Shown piece after piece: positions 33,497-41,114 of a DNA stretch of 64,000 nucleotides. Position 1 is the first letter of the stretch, and every line of letters begins with the position of its first letter. The position numbers and the translations under genes are program-made. Origin of the DNA: Streptomyces sulphureus DSM 40104 (GTDB lineage Bacteria > Actinomycetota > Actinomycetes > Streptomycetales > Streptomycetaceae); contig NZ_KB905816.1 in NCBI RefSeq assembly GCF_000381025.1, positions 496,001 through 560,000 on the forward strand. The letters run 5' to 3'. Below the pieces are notes generated by a model, which was not told the DNA's origin, searched no databases, and was given only the letters and a program-made list of their open reading frames with translations.

Positions 33497-34362
33497 GATG
33501 TCGTCCTCTCGTGTTCCAGGTGTGCCGCGGCCACGCTTTCGATCAGTGCAGCCGAATCCGCCGGTGCCAATGCCTCGTGGCACAGCTGCTCGAAAGCGGC
33601 CGAGAACGCCCGTCGGGGTCCTGGGCCTTCGAGATAGAGCGAGCCCGCGAGGTTCTCCACGTAGACCACGTCAAGCTCGGGCTGAGCACCGCCGACCAGC
33701 AGGAAGCCGTTCATAGCGGCGGTGGAGACGCCGGCCGCGAAGGGGAGTACTTGGATGGTGACGTGGGGTTTCTGCGACTGCTGTTGGAGGTGGGCGAGCT
33801 GCGCCGTCGTCGTCCCGGGGTTCGCGACGACGCGGCGGAGTACGGATTCGTCCAGCACGACCCGGTATTCGGGTATGGGCCCGCATAGGAGTTGTTGCCT
33901 GTGCATCCGCACGTCGAGCAGGCGCTCGGTATCTCCTTCCGAGAGAAGGTGCGGCCCGCTCTGTTTGATTGCTTTGGCGTACTCGCGGGTCTGTAGGAGC
34001 CCGGGCAACACCACGGGTGAGAACTGCTCAATGTGCGTGGACTCGTGTTCCAGGGCGAGCAGCATCGCCATGCAAGAGGGCAGGTTGTCGGCCTGCGACA
34101 CCCACCAACCGTCGGTCTCCGTCGAGTGTTTCGCTAACTCGACGAGCGCTTCTCGCTCGGCGTCCGGCAGTCCGTAGACACGACAGAGCTGGTCGACGTG
34201 GCTCCAGCGAACTGTGCCCTTCGCCCGTTCGTAGCGGCTGACGGTGGCCTTCGAGACGCCGGCTCTGCGCCCTGCCTCCTCTGCGGTGAGGCCCGAGCCC
34301 TCCCGCAGCGCGTGCAGACGAAAGCCCAATTGGCGACGGCGAGTTGTCGGTCCCTCCGGCAC
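33493..34362 (-). CDS. XRE regulator with DUF5753 domain (Scr1-like)
   Basis: 289 aa from the GTG at 34362 behind GAGGGGGGA. HTH at residues 10-65 (LHALREGSGLTAEEAGRRAG, then SKATVSRYERAKG). The DUF5753 ligand-like domain occupies 85-280 (HIEQFSPVVLPGLLQTREYA, VLPFAAGVSTAAMNGFLL, VVYVENLAGSLYLEGP). It forms an overlapping pair with the DUF397 gene. It is divergent from an operon of small membrane proteins, a DUF6624 protein and an NB-ARC protein, so the shared upstream region may be its target. Confidence 0.92.
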   Translation of the reverse strand: MPEGPTTRRRQLGFRLHALREGSGLTAEEAGRRAGVSKATVSRYERAKGTVRWSHVDQLCRVYGLPDAEREALVELAKHSTETDGWWVSQADNLPSCMAMLLALEHESTHIEQFSPVVLPGLLQTREYAKAIKQSGPHLLSEGDTERLLDVRMHRQQLLCGPIPEYRVVLDESVLRRVVANPGTTTAQLAHLQQQSQKPHVTIQVLPFAAGVSTAAMNGFLLVGGAQPELDVVYVENLAGSLYLEGPGPRRAFSAAFEQLCHEALAPADSAALIESVAAAHLEHERTTS

Positions 34363-34578
34363 GGTCCCCCCTCTCGGAGCCACGGCTTGGCGGGCAGAAA
34401 GTTACACGGCGGGCGGCGGGCGCGGCTCCGGTACCGGGAGCATGAGCCGTCCATGCGGACACTTCCCTCATGAGCGTTACACGGTGCCGTCCGGTCGGCC
34501 AATACTCCTCAGCGTAACGAAGCCGAGCCGATCTGTGATCGCTCCGATCCGTCGACGTTGAGAAGCGAGGTGCCCGCC
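34363..34578. promoter_or_regulatory. Divergent promoter region with GTTACACGG repeats
   Basis: Between the DUF5753 regulator and the next plus-strand operon two exact GTTACACGG boxes (34401-34409, 34476-34484) lie 75 bases apart, and an inverted CGTAAC occurs near 34514. They are candidate operators for the divergent regulator. No gene is present. Confidence 0.45.
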
Positions 34579-34737
34579 ATGTCGAGCCGTCTTCACGCCG
34601 GTCCGCGTAGTAGGTCCAGGCGTGCTGTTCGAGCCGTGTGCACGTTCCTGAGCAGGGGCGCCGGCGCACTCTTCATCGCCCTCGTCAGCTTCGGTCTGGG
34701 CGTCGTGGTCTGCGGGTACCTGACGGAGCTGGCGTGA
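34579..34737 (+). CDS. Small single-pass membrane protein
   Basis: 52 aa, ATG at 34579 with CGAGG about 9 bases upstream. A basic N-terminus (RSRSRRAVRAV) is followed by one strong transmembrane helix (ALFIALVSFGLGVVVCGYL) and a three-residue acidic end. The stop overlaps the next start in GTGA, which supports real translation. It is the first gene of the operon leading to the NB-ARC protein. Function unknown; it may be a membrane partner or effector. Confidence 0.6.
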   Translation: MSSRLHAGPRSRSRRAVRAVCTFLSRGAGALFIALVSFGLGVVVCGYLTELA

Positions 34738-35204
34738 CGGGCTGCTCTCGGTCGGGGAGAAACGCGGGCAACGCAGTTGCCGACTCAACTCGTCGAAAGC
34801 GGCCGCTTCCTGGCGACGCCCCGGTACTGGTCCCCGCCTACTGGTGTCACGTGAACATCTCCGGTGGGACCTCCTGCACCGCCCAGGAGGCGGGGGACCA
34901 GCTCGTCAACTCCCCGGCTTACGCCGTCGGGTGGGTGCGCGACTTGGTCCGTGGCCTCGGACCTCAGCTTGGCTGGACCGACTTCTGCGCCATGTGGGCC
35001 TGGCTCGGTCGTCATGCAGAACGCGACTCCGCTGTCGAAGCCCTTCGCCGGGGCACCCCGTATTCCTACACGGCGCAAACCGGTGCAGCGGAATGGACGG
35101 TCAGCACCCACCGGGTTCTCGTGCTGACGCCGCTCGCGTGTCGCATCACTGGGGCGACCAGGCGAGCCCCCACGGACAGCAAATCCCTTGCGTTGGAGGA
35201 ATGA
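34734..35204 (+). CDS. Hypothetical protein of the STAND operon
   Basis: 156 aa from the GTG at 34734 (GTGA overlap). The protein has Trp-rich and Cys-containing stretches (VPAYWCHVNISGGTSCTAQE, then LGWTDFCAMWAWLGRHAERD), suggesting a compact alpha/beta fold. No enzyme motif is recognised. The stop overlaps the following ATGATG start. The role probably depends on the neighbouring NB-ARC gene. Confidence 0.62.
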   Translation: MTGCSRSGRNAGNAVADSTRRKRPLPGDAPVLVPAYWCHVNISGGTSCTAQEAGDQLVNSPAYAVGWVRDLVRGLGPQLGWTDFCAMWAWLGRHAERDSAVEALRRGTPYSYTAQTGAAEWTVSTHRVLVLTPLACRITGATRRAPTDSKSLALEE

Positions 35205-35758
35205 TGACCAGACGCATGCAGGCTTCTCCGGACCTGCCGTCCGTTCTTCTCGCAGCTGCCGAGCGGGCTGATCATATCTGGCAGCTCCCGAGCCAGCAGC
35301 TCGTCGACGCGACGGAATCCAAGCTCACCGAGATCCGAAAGGCGGAGCAGTCCGCGATTCAGGTGCTGTCGCGCATCATCGACGAGCACGGATGGCCGGG
35401 CGTCCGACTCGTCGGGATTGAAGGAGCGCGGGCGGCCTGGCTGTTGGCGCTCCGTGCCGACCGTTTCCCACGTGCTCAGGAGCGGTTCCTGCATCGCCTC
35501 AAAGAGGCAGCACGGCGGGGAGACGCCGAGTGGTCCTGGTGGGCCCACTTGTACGACAGGGTGTGCGTACAGCGGGGCACACCGCAGTCGTACGGCACCC
35601 AACACATCCTCACCGGGAACAGGTTGGTTCCGCATCCCGTCGCAGATGCCGAGGAGCTCGATGCGCGACGAAAAACGGTGGGACTCCCTCCGTATGAGCG
35701 CGCCACATCGGGCCTGAAGACGCGTGCCCGGCGGGCTCGGGCGGTGGGCACATGCTGA
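35204..35758 (+). CDS. DUF6624-like protein
   Basis: 184 aa from the second of two adjacent ATGs (35201, 35204); GGAGG sits better spaced for 35204. The block IIDEHGWPGVRLVGIEGARA, then AAWLLALRAD, FLHRLKEAARRGDAEWSWWA and YDRVCVQRGTPQSYGTQHI matches DUF6624 proteins as I recall them. The family's function is unknown. The end overlaps the next small membrane-protein gene (ATGCTGA). Part of the operon that ends in the STAND protein. Confidence 0.75.
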   Translation: MTRRMQASPDLPSVLLAAAERADHIWQLPSQQLVDATESKLTEIRKAEQSAIQVLSRIIDEHGWPGVRLVGIEGARAAWLLALRADRFPRAQERFLHRLKEAARRGDAEWSWWAHLYDRVCVQRGTPQSYGTQHILTGNRLVPHPVADAEELDARRKTVGLPPYERATSGLKTRARRARAVGTC

Positions 35759-35952
35759 CGGCTCTCGCCTACCTGGTGGTGCTGTCGGTCTCGTACTGGC
35801 GACGCACCGACCGCCGACAGAGGCGACCATCCCAAACGGGTGGCACGGCTGGCTGCTTGGGGTTCGGTGCGGTCGTCCTGCTCCTGCTGTGCCTCATCCC
35901 TCTCGAAGGTCTTGCACGGTTACCGCAACCCCGGGTGGAGGCATGGCGATGA
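35752..35952 (+). CDS. Small two-helix membrane protein
   Basis: 66 aa, overlapping the previous gene at its start and the NB-ARC gene at its end (ATGA). Two hydrophobic segments (LTALAYLVVLSVSYW and LGFGAVVLLLLCLIPLEGL) are joined by a basic loop. The position immediately before a STAND ATPase gene suggests a membrane component of the same system; no motif identifies it. Confidence 0.58.
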   Translation: MLTALAYLVVLSVSYWRRTDRRQRRPSQTGGTAGCLGFGAVVLLLLCLIPLEGLARLPQPRVEAWR

Positions 35953-38036
35953 CGTCCAACTGCGTCTCCGGTGTCAACGGTGCCGGCGTGGTCGTGCAGG
36001 CGGGCGAGGTGTACGGCGGTGTCCACGTAAGCCGGTCGGCTTCGCAGCCGTGGGAGACGAGGCCGCAGCAGCTGCCGCCCGATCCGCCGGTGTGGTGCGA
36101 CAGGGAGAACGAGCTCGCGCGGCTCGATTCCTGGGCGGCCGAGTTCGCCCCGGACGGCCACGCACTCCTCGTCCTGACCGGTCCGGGCGGGATCGGCAAG
36201 ACGCAATTGGCCGCTCGATGGCTCCGCGGACGCTCGCTACCGGGCGGGCAGCTCTTCGCCGACCTCGGCGGCAGCGGAGGGGCGCTGGAGCCCGAAGTCG
36301 TCCTGCGGCACTGGCTGGTCGCGCTCGGAGTGGAGCACGCCGGCCACGAAGTGCAGGGGTTGTGGCGCACGGTGACCGCATCCCGACCGAAGCTCGGTCT
36401 TCTCGTCGACAACGCACGGTCCACGCACCAGGTCCGGGCGTTGCTGCCGGCCGGTGGGGCGCACACGGTCGTCGTCACGGCCAGGCGCGCTCTTCCTGCG
36501 CTGGCCGGGCACGGAGCGCGCTTCCTTCGCGTCCCGCCGCTGCCGCGGGACGGCTCCCAAGCACTGCTTCGTCACCTTCTCGGGACGGAGCGGGTCCACG
36601 CGGATCTCGACGCCGCGGAGGCCCTCGCGAGTGCCTGCGGACACCGCCCACTCCCCCTGTGCATCGCCGCCGCACGCCTGGCCGCGCGTCCGGGCGCATC
36701 ACTGCAACTCGCCCACGGAGGCTTGATGGAATCCCTCGACGAGACCTACGCAGAACTCACCGTCGACGAGGCTCGCTGCTACCGCGTCCTCGGGCTGCTT
36801 CCCGTCGTCGACGTCGACCTCGACGCCGTCGCCACTGCCGGCGCGCTGCCTGCCGATGTGGCCGAGCGCGCGCTCGAAGCGCTCGTAGACCTCCGCTTGG
36901 CGGAGCCCGTACGTCGCGGTGGACGCCTGACGGTGCGTCTGCACGACGACGTCCGTCGCCATGCCGCCGCTTTGGCCCGTGACGACACGGCCGATATGCA
37001 GCAGGAGGTGTTGCGGCGTTGGATGGGCTGGCTTCTGGCGACCGCGACGAGCGCCGAGCGCCAACTGGCCCCATGGCACCGGCGTCTGCCGCGCGACCTG
37101 GTGTACCTGCCGAACCCGGCCCCGTTCCACGACCACGGCGCCGCTCTCGACTGGTTGCAGGACCACGAGGCCGCTCTCCGGGCGGCGATCCTGCTCGCCG
37201 AGGAGCGCCGATGGGATCGGACCGTCTGGCAGCTCGTCCACGCGATGTGGCCGCACTTCCACCGTCGCAAACCGTTGGAGCTCGGCGTCGACCTTCACCA
37301 GCGCGGGCTCGCCGCAGCCCGCCGGTGCGGCGATCGGCTCGCCGAGCGGGAGATGCTCACCTCCCTTGGCGTGATGCTCCGCGGCCTGCGTCGTCACACC
37401 GAGGCCCGCGAGGGCGCAGCCCTGGCGCTGGAGAGCGCCCGCCTCGACGACGACCCGCGCGGCATGGCACAGGCGCTGAACCAGCTGGGCAACATACACC
37501 TCGAACAGGGCGAACTCGGCCTTGCGCGCCCGCTCTTGGAGGAGAGCCTTCGCCTGCGCGAGGCCCTCCGCGAGCGGCATGCCGACGACGCGGAGCTCTA
37601 CTCCCGTCAAGCCGGGCTCACCCGCGTCCTCCTCGGCTGGCTGGCCCTCGATGAGGGCCGGGACGCCGACGCGATCGAACAGCTCGGGCAGGCGCACAGC
37701 GCTCTGGCCGGTGTCGGCGACCGGTTGGACGCCGCGCGCGCACTCGCCTTCCTCGCCAGTGCCCACGGGCGTTCGCCCGACCAACTTCCCCGTAGCTGGG
37801 CGCTCTTCGATCGAGCCGAGGCACAGTTCGCCGAAGCCGGCGCTGTGTTGTGGCACGCACGGGTCGCGGAGTTCCGGGGCGATGTTGCCCGGCGGCACGA
37901 GCGCTGGGGCGACGCACGTGCCGCCTACACCGAGGCCGTCCGGCGCTTCACCACGGTTCCCGACAGCCTGAGCACCGACGACGCGCACCGTATCGCTGCC
38001 CTTCTCGACCAACTCCCCTCCGTCGGTGACGAGTAG
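35949..38036 (+). CDS. NB-ARC/TPR STAND protein with amyloid-like N-terminal motif
   Basis: 695 aa from the ATG at 35949, chosen for its ATGA overlap and GGAGG at 7 bases; an ATG at 35943 lies too near that site. Residues 8-27 (GVNGAGVVVQAGEVYGGVHV) form a Gly/Val motif resembling bacterial amyloid signalling sequences. The P-loop GPGGIGKTQLA lies at 78-88 and the second acidic motif at LGLLVDNA near 150. A winged-helix region and then TPR repeats fill 380-690 (LAEREMLTSLGVMLRGLRRH, ALNQLGNIHLEQGELGLARP). STAND proteins act as signal-triggered switches in regulation or in defence. It is the last member of a fully overlapping operon. Confidence 0.85.
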   Translation: MTSNCVSGVNGAGVVVQAGEVYGGVHVSRSASQPWETRPQQLPPDPPVWCDRENELARLDSWAAEFAPDGHALLVLTGPGGIGKTQLAARWLRGRSLPGGQLFADLGGSGGALEPEVVLRHWLVALGVEHAGHEVQGLWRTVTASRPKLGLLVDNARSTHQVRALLPAGGAHTVVVTARRALPALAGHGARFLRVPPLPRDGSQALLRHLLGTERVHADLDAAEALASACGHRPLPLCIAAARLAARPGASLQLAHGGLMESLDETYAELTVDEARCYRVLGLLPVVDVDLDAVATAGALPADVAERALEALVDLRLAEPVRRGGRLTVRLHDDVRRHAAALARDDTADMQQEVLRRWMGWLLATATSAERQLAPWHRRLPRDLVYLPNPAPFHDHGAALDWLQDHEAALRAAILLAEERRWDRTVWQLVHAMWPHFHRRKPLELGVDLHQRGLAAARRCGDRLAEREMLTSLGVMLRGLRRHTEAREGAALALESARLDDDPRGMAQALNQLGNIHLEQGELGLARPLLEESLRLREALRERHADDAELYSRQAGLTRVLLGWLALDEGRDADAIEQLGQAHSALAGVGDRLDAARALAFLASAHGRSPDQLPRSWALFDRAEAQFAEAGAVLWHARVAEFRGDVARRHERWGDARAAYTEAVRRFTTVPDSLSTDDAHRIAALLDQLPSVGDE

Positions 38037-38090
38037 GCGAGTTCGGCGGGCGCGAATCCGCGCGGCCTTCCACTGACAAGGAGACCTTTC

Positions 38091-38480
38091 GTGCAAGATG
38101 GCCGATGTCCCTCCGACGGCGAGGTGGGGGGCGCGTTGCGGTTCGTCGGGGTCGACCCCGGCACCGGGCAGCAGGGCTCCCCGACGGTGTGGGTCGACGC
38201 GCGCACGGCTGAGCTCGTCATCCAAGGCTGGAAAGCCGGACCTGAGCTGGAGAATGCCTGTGCCGAAGGCCAGGCCCCCGGGCACGCTCCGGGGGTGCCG
38301 CACCAGGAGGCTGTCGTCCGGCTCCCGGCGCGCATGGTGGGGATCGTGAGAGAGGCGTGCGAGGTGGTGCAGCAGGGTGAAGAGCGGGAGCCCGGCGCCG
38401 TGATCCGTGCGGCCGAGCACGAAGACTCCCGATGCTCCGGCGAGCAGCCATCACGAGTACCTCGGCGAACTGCTGATTGA
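38091..38480 (+). CDS. Small protein found with DUF5753/DUF397 regulators
   Basis: 129 aa from a GTG at 38091 with AAGGAG 7 bases upstream. The central part (GSPTVWVDARTAELVIQGWK, then VPHQEAVVRLPARMVG) resembles short Streptomyces proteins beside DUF5753 regulators, containing SPT..., VQGW and ETVV-like segments. The remaining 45 residues are less typical and may result from drift. It is followed 25 bases later by an XRE/DUF5753 gene, supporting a functional pair. Confidence 0.65.
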   Translation: MQDGRCPSDGEVGGALRFVGVDPGTGQQGSPTVWVDARTAELVIQGWKAGPELENACAEGQAPGHAPGVPHQEAVVRLPARMVGIVREACEVVQQGEEREPGAVIRAAEHEDSRCSGEQPSRVPRRTAD

Positions 38481-38505
38481 CACGTCCCCCACAGAAGAGC
38501 CGCCC

Positions 38506-39357
38506 ATGTCGATGTCGCCCTCCTCAAGCGACCGCGTAGCACGGGAAGTTGTCGCCCATCGACTTCGCGGATTGCGGGTGGCTGCAGGCCTGACCGGTCA
38601 TGAATTGTCGCGGCGGTGCGGCTGGAGCGATGCGAAGACCTCACGCATCGAGAGCGCGAAGACCCCGCCCTCGGCCGCCGACATCGACGCCTGGTGTGCG
38701 GCCTGCGAAGAGCCGGCTCAGGCGGTGGATCTGATCGTCGCGTCCCGGCACGTGGACGAGATGTACGCGTCGTGGCAGCAGCTCCACCAGCACGGTATGC
38801 GCCAGGCGCAGGAGGATGTGCAGCACCTGTACGGAACCACACGGCACTTCCGTATCTACTGCTCGAACGTCCTGCCCGGCGTGCTTCAGACGCGAGAGTA
38901 CGCAACGGCGTTGCTGGCGACCATATCCTCGTTCCAGGGCACTCCCGACGACTCCGTCTCGGCTGCCGAGGCCCGCTTCGCCAGGTCCTTCGTATTGCAG
39001 GACGGGCATCGCTCCTTCGCCTTCCTGCTGGAAGAGGCCGTGCTGCACCACCGGCAGGCGCCTGCGGACGTGCTCGTCGCGCAGCTCCACTCGGTTCTCG
39101 ACGTTATGCGTCGCCCGAACGTGTCGTTGGGGATCGTTCCGTCCGACGCCCCGCGGGCGACCTCCTGGCCGCTTGAGTCCTTCTACCTCTTCGACGACCG
39201 ACGGGTCAGCGTCGAGCTGCTCACAGCGGCGGTCAACCTCACCGCGCCGAGCGAAGTCGCCGCCTACGCCAAGGCGTTTTCCGCGATCGCCGGAACGGCC
39301 GTCTACGGAGACCGAGCCCGCAACCTGATCTCGAAGGCGCTCAGCACGCACGAGTGA
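38506..39357 (+). CDS. XRE regulator with DUF5753 domain (second copy)
   Basis: 283 aa from the ATG at 38506 (38512 also possible). HTH near residues 15-65 (HRLRGLRVAAGLTGHELSRR, then SDAKTSRIESAK). The DUF5753 domain follows (YCSNVLPGVLQTREYATALL, LGIVPSDAPRATSWPLESFY, LTAAVNLTAPSEVAAYAKAF). It precedes the FxLD methyltransferase gene by 142 bases in the same direction and may regulate the lanthipeptide cluster. Independent from the pair at 33.3-34.4 kb. Confidence 0.9.
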   Translation: MSMSPSSSDRVAREVVAHRLRGLRVAAGLTGHELSRRCGWSDAKTSRIESAKTPPSAADIDAWCAACEEPAQAVDLIVASRHVDEMYASWQQLHQHGMRQAQEDVQHLYGTTRHFRIYCSNVLPGVLQTREYATALLATISSFQGTPDDSVSAAEARFARSFVLQDGHRSFAFLLEEAVLHHRQAPADVLVAQLHSVLDVMRRPNVSLGIVPSDAPRATSWPLESFYLFDDRRVSVELLTAAVNLTAPSEVAAYAKAFSAIAGTAVYGDRARNLISKALSTHE

Positions 39358-39362
39358 CTTGG

Positions 39363-39377
39363 TGCAAATCGATGCAA
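39363..39377 (+). promoter_or_regulatory. TGCAA direct repeat upstream of the FxLD cluster
   Basis: Two TGCAA boxes spaced exactly 10 bases apart (39363-39367, 39373-39377) lie 123 bases before the FxLD methyltransferase start, and a TAGCCT -10-like element is near 39408. They are candidate regulator and promoter sites. Confidence 0.35.
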
Positions 39378-39499
39378 GAACGTGGCCGCAGCGTTCCGCG
39401 AGTTTCTAGCCTCACTTCAGGTCGCCGCTCCGCGCTGAGCTTCGCCGCCGTGTTCTCACCTCCCTGTGCGCCCGCCCCATTCGGAAGGAACAGATCTCC

Positions 39500-40732
39500 G
39501 TGAACGACATGAACGCCGCCGACCGTGCCGCCCGGCTTCGGGACGAGGCGGTCGACACCCTCGTCGCGGGCGGGACCGTCACGACCAAGGAGGTCGAGTC
39601 AGCACTCCGCAAGGTTCCGCGGCATCTCTTCGCTCGCGAGGCCCCGTTGGAGGACGTCTACGACGCCTACCGTGCGGTCGTCACCAAGACCGACGAATAC
39701 GGCGTCGCACAGAGCTCGGTCTCGGCGCCGCAGGTGCAGGCGATGATGCTGGAGCAGGCCGGCATTGCGCCGGGCGCGCGGGTGCTGGAGATCGGCTCGG
39801 GCGGTTACAACGCCGCGCTCGTCGCGGAGCTGGTCGGCGAGGCGGGGGAGGTGACGACCGTCGACATCGACCCGGATGTCACCGCCCGAGCACGTCGGCT
39901 GCTCGACGAGGCCGGCTACTCCCGCGTCCGCGTCGTCACATCCGATGCCGAGGAGGGCGTGCCGCAGCACGCTCGCTACGACGCGATCGTCGTCACGGCG
40001 GGGGCATGGGACATTCCCTGCGCGTGGGTGCGGGACCTTGCGCCGCACGGTCGCCTCGTCGTCCCGCTACGGATGCGGGGCCTGACCCGCTCGATCTCCT
40101 TCAACCGGCACGGCGACCATCTCGCCAGCACCTCCGCGTTGGTGTGCGGGTTCGTGCCGATGCGGGGAGCCGGCGCCCACCGCGAGACTCTGCTCCTCGT
40201 CAACGGCACGGACGAGATCGGGCTGCGCTTCGACGACGGTATGCCGATCCAGCCGCAGGAGCTGGACAACGCGGTGCGCACGCCCCGGGCGGAGGTCTGG
40301 AGCGGCGTGACGCTCGGCCGGCAAGAACCCTTCGACACACTGCAATTGTACCTCGCCACGGTGCTCGGCGGGTTCTGCATCATGGCCGTCGACCCCACCC
40401 TCGACTCCGGCGTCGTCGCGCCGACGAACAAGCGGTACAGCCTCGCGGCCGTCGCCGGTGACACCTTCGCCTACGTCACCACTCGCCGCACCGACGACGA
40501 ATCCTCAGTCGAGTTCGGCGTGCACGCGCTCGGCCCGCACCGACAGCAGCTCGCCGAGGAGATCGCCGCGCACCTACGGCGGTGGAACGAGACCGTGCGC
40601 GGCGGCAGCGGGCCGACGATCGGCGTCTATCCGGCCGGTACCCCCACCGACCAACTACCGGGCGAGCGCGTCATCGACAAGCGGCACAGCCGCATCACCC
40701 TCTCCTGGCCCTCCCCCGGCGAAACCAGCTGA
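39500..40732 (+). CDS. FxLD-system methyltransferase (PIMT-like)
   Basis: 410 aa from a GTG at 39500 behind GGAAGGAA. The N-terminal half is like protein-L-isoaspartate O-methyltransferase: RKVPRHLFAR near 37-46, the AdoMet motif VLEIGSGGYNAAL at 95-107 and VVTSDAEEG further on. The C-terminal half (about 220-410) is the extension specific to lanthipeptide-associated members. In related class I clusters such enzymes methylate a core Asp to give aspartimide or isoaspartate; that activity is inferred here from family and neighbourhood. The precursor core has several Asp residues (60, 63, 79, 80) that could be the target. Confidence 0.92.
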   Translation: MNDMNAADRAARLRDEAVDTLVAGGTVTTKEVESALRKVPRHLFAREAPLEDVYDAYRAVVTKTDEYGVAQSSVSAPQVQAMMLEQAGIAPGARVLEIGSGGYNAALVAELVGEAGEVTTVDIDPDVTARARRLLDEAGYSRVRVVTSDAEEGVPQHARYDAIVVTAGAWDIPCAWVRDLAPHGRLVVPLRMRGLTRSISFNRHGDHLASTSALVCGFVPMRGAGAHRETLLLVNGTDEIGLRFDDGMPIQPQELDNAVRTPRAEVWSGVTLGRQEPFDTLQLYLATVLGGFCIMAVDPTLDSGVVAPTNKRYSLAAVAGDTFAYVTTRRTDDESSVEFGVHALGPHRQQLAEEIAAHLRRWNETVRGGSGPTIGVYPAGTPTDQLPGERVIDKRHSRITLSWPSPGETS

Positions 40733-40782
40733 GGAGCCAGGGACCGCACCATCCGACTCCGACGCACAGGAGAGTGATCGAG

Positions 40783-41031
40783 ATGGCCATCACCCCAACC
40801 CTCCCGGCCCTGACGGCGGAACCCGCAGTCCAGCCGGGCGAGTTGACGGAGTTGAGCAGCGAGCCCCCCGAGCTCGCGGAACTGCCCTTCGACCCCGAGG
40901 AGTTCACCCTCGACGTCAGTGTCGTCGTCGCGGCGCACCCCAACGGCAAGCTGATGTGCGACACCAGCGACGGCTGCGGCTCCACCTGCAGCGGCAGCGC
41001 CTGCAACTCCTTCACCGACGACCCCGCCTGA
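40783..41031 (+). CDS. FxLD-family lanthipeptide precursor
   Basis: 82 aa with AGGAGAG upstream of the ATG. The acidic leader (residues 1-46) carries the diagnostic FxLD box as FTLD at 41-44 (EEFTLDVSVVV). The core (about 47-82) has four Cys (59, 65, 69, 74) interspersed with Ser/Thr (61, 62, 67, 68, 70, 72, 76, 78): LMCDTSDGCGSTCSGSACNS. LanB would dehydrate Ser/Thr and LanC form thioether rings with the cysteines. It lies between the methyltransferase and LanB genes. No protease site can be fixed. Confidence 0.93.
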   Translation: MAITPTLPALTAEPAVQPGELTELSSEPPELAELPFDPEEFTLDVSVVVAAHPNGKLMCDTSDGCGSTCSGSACNSFTDDPA

Positions 41032-41114
41032 CAGCCCCATGCCCGGGTGCGCCCCGCCGCTCGGCTCGGCGCGCCCGGACTTCATCATCCGTCGTCTTCA
41101 CGCAGGGAGGGCAC

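Noticed and set aside
36699..38420. A 573-codon minus-strand frame opposite the STAND gene
   Set aside because: The plus strand has a P-loop, TPR repeats and a coupled start; the antisense frame has no motif.
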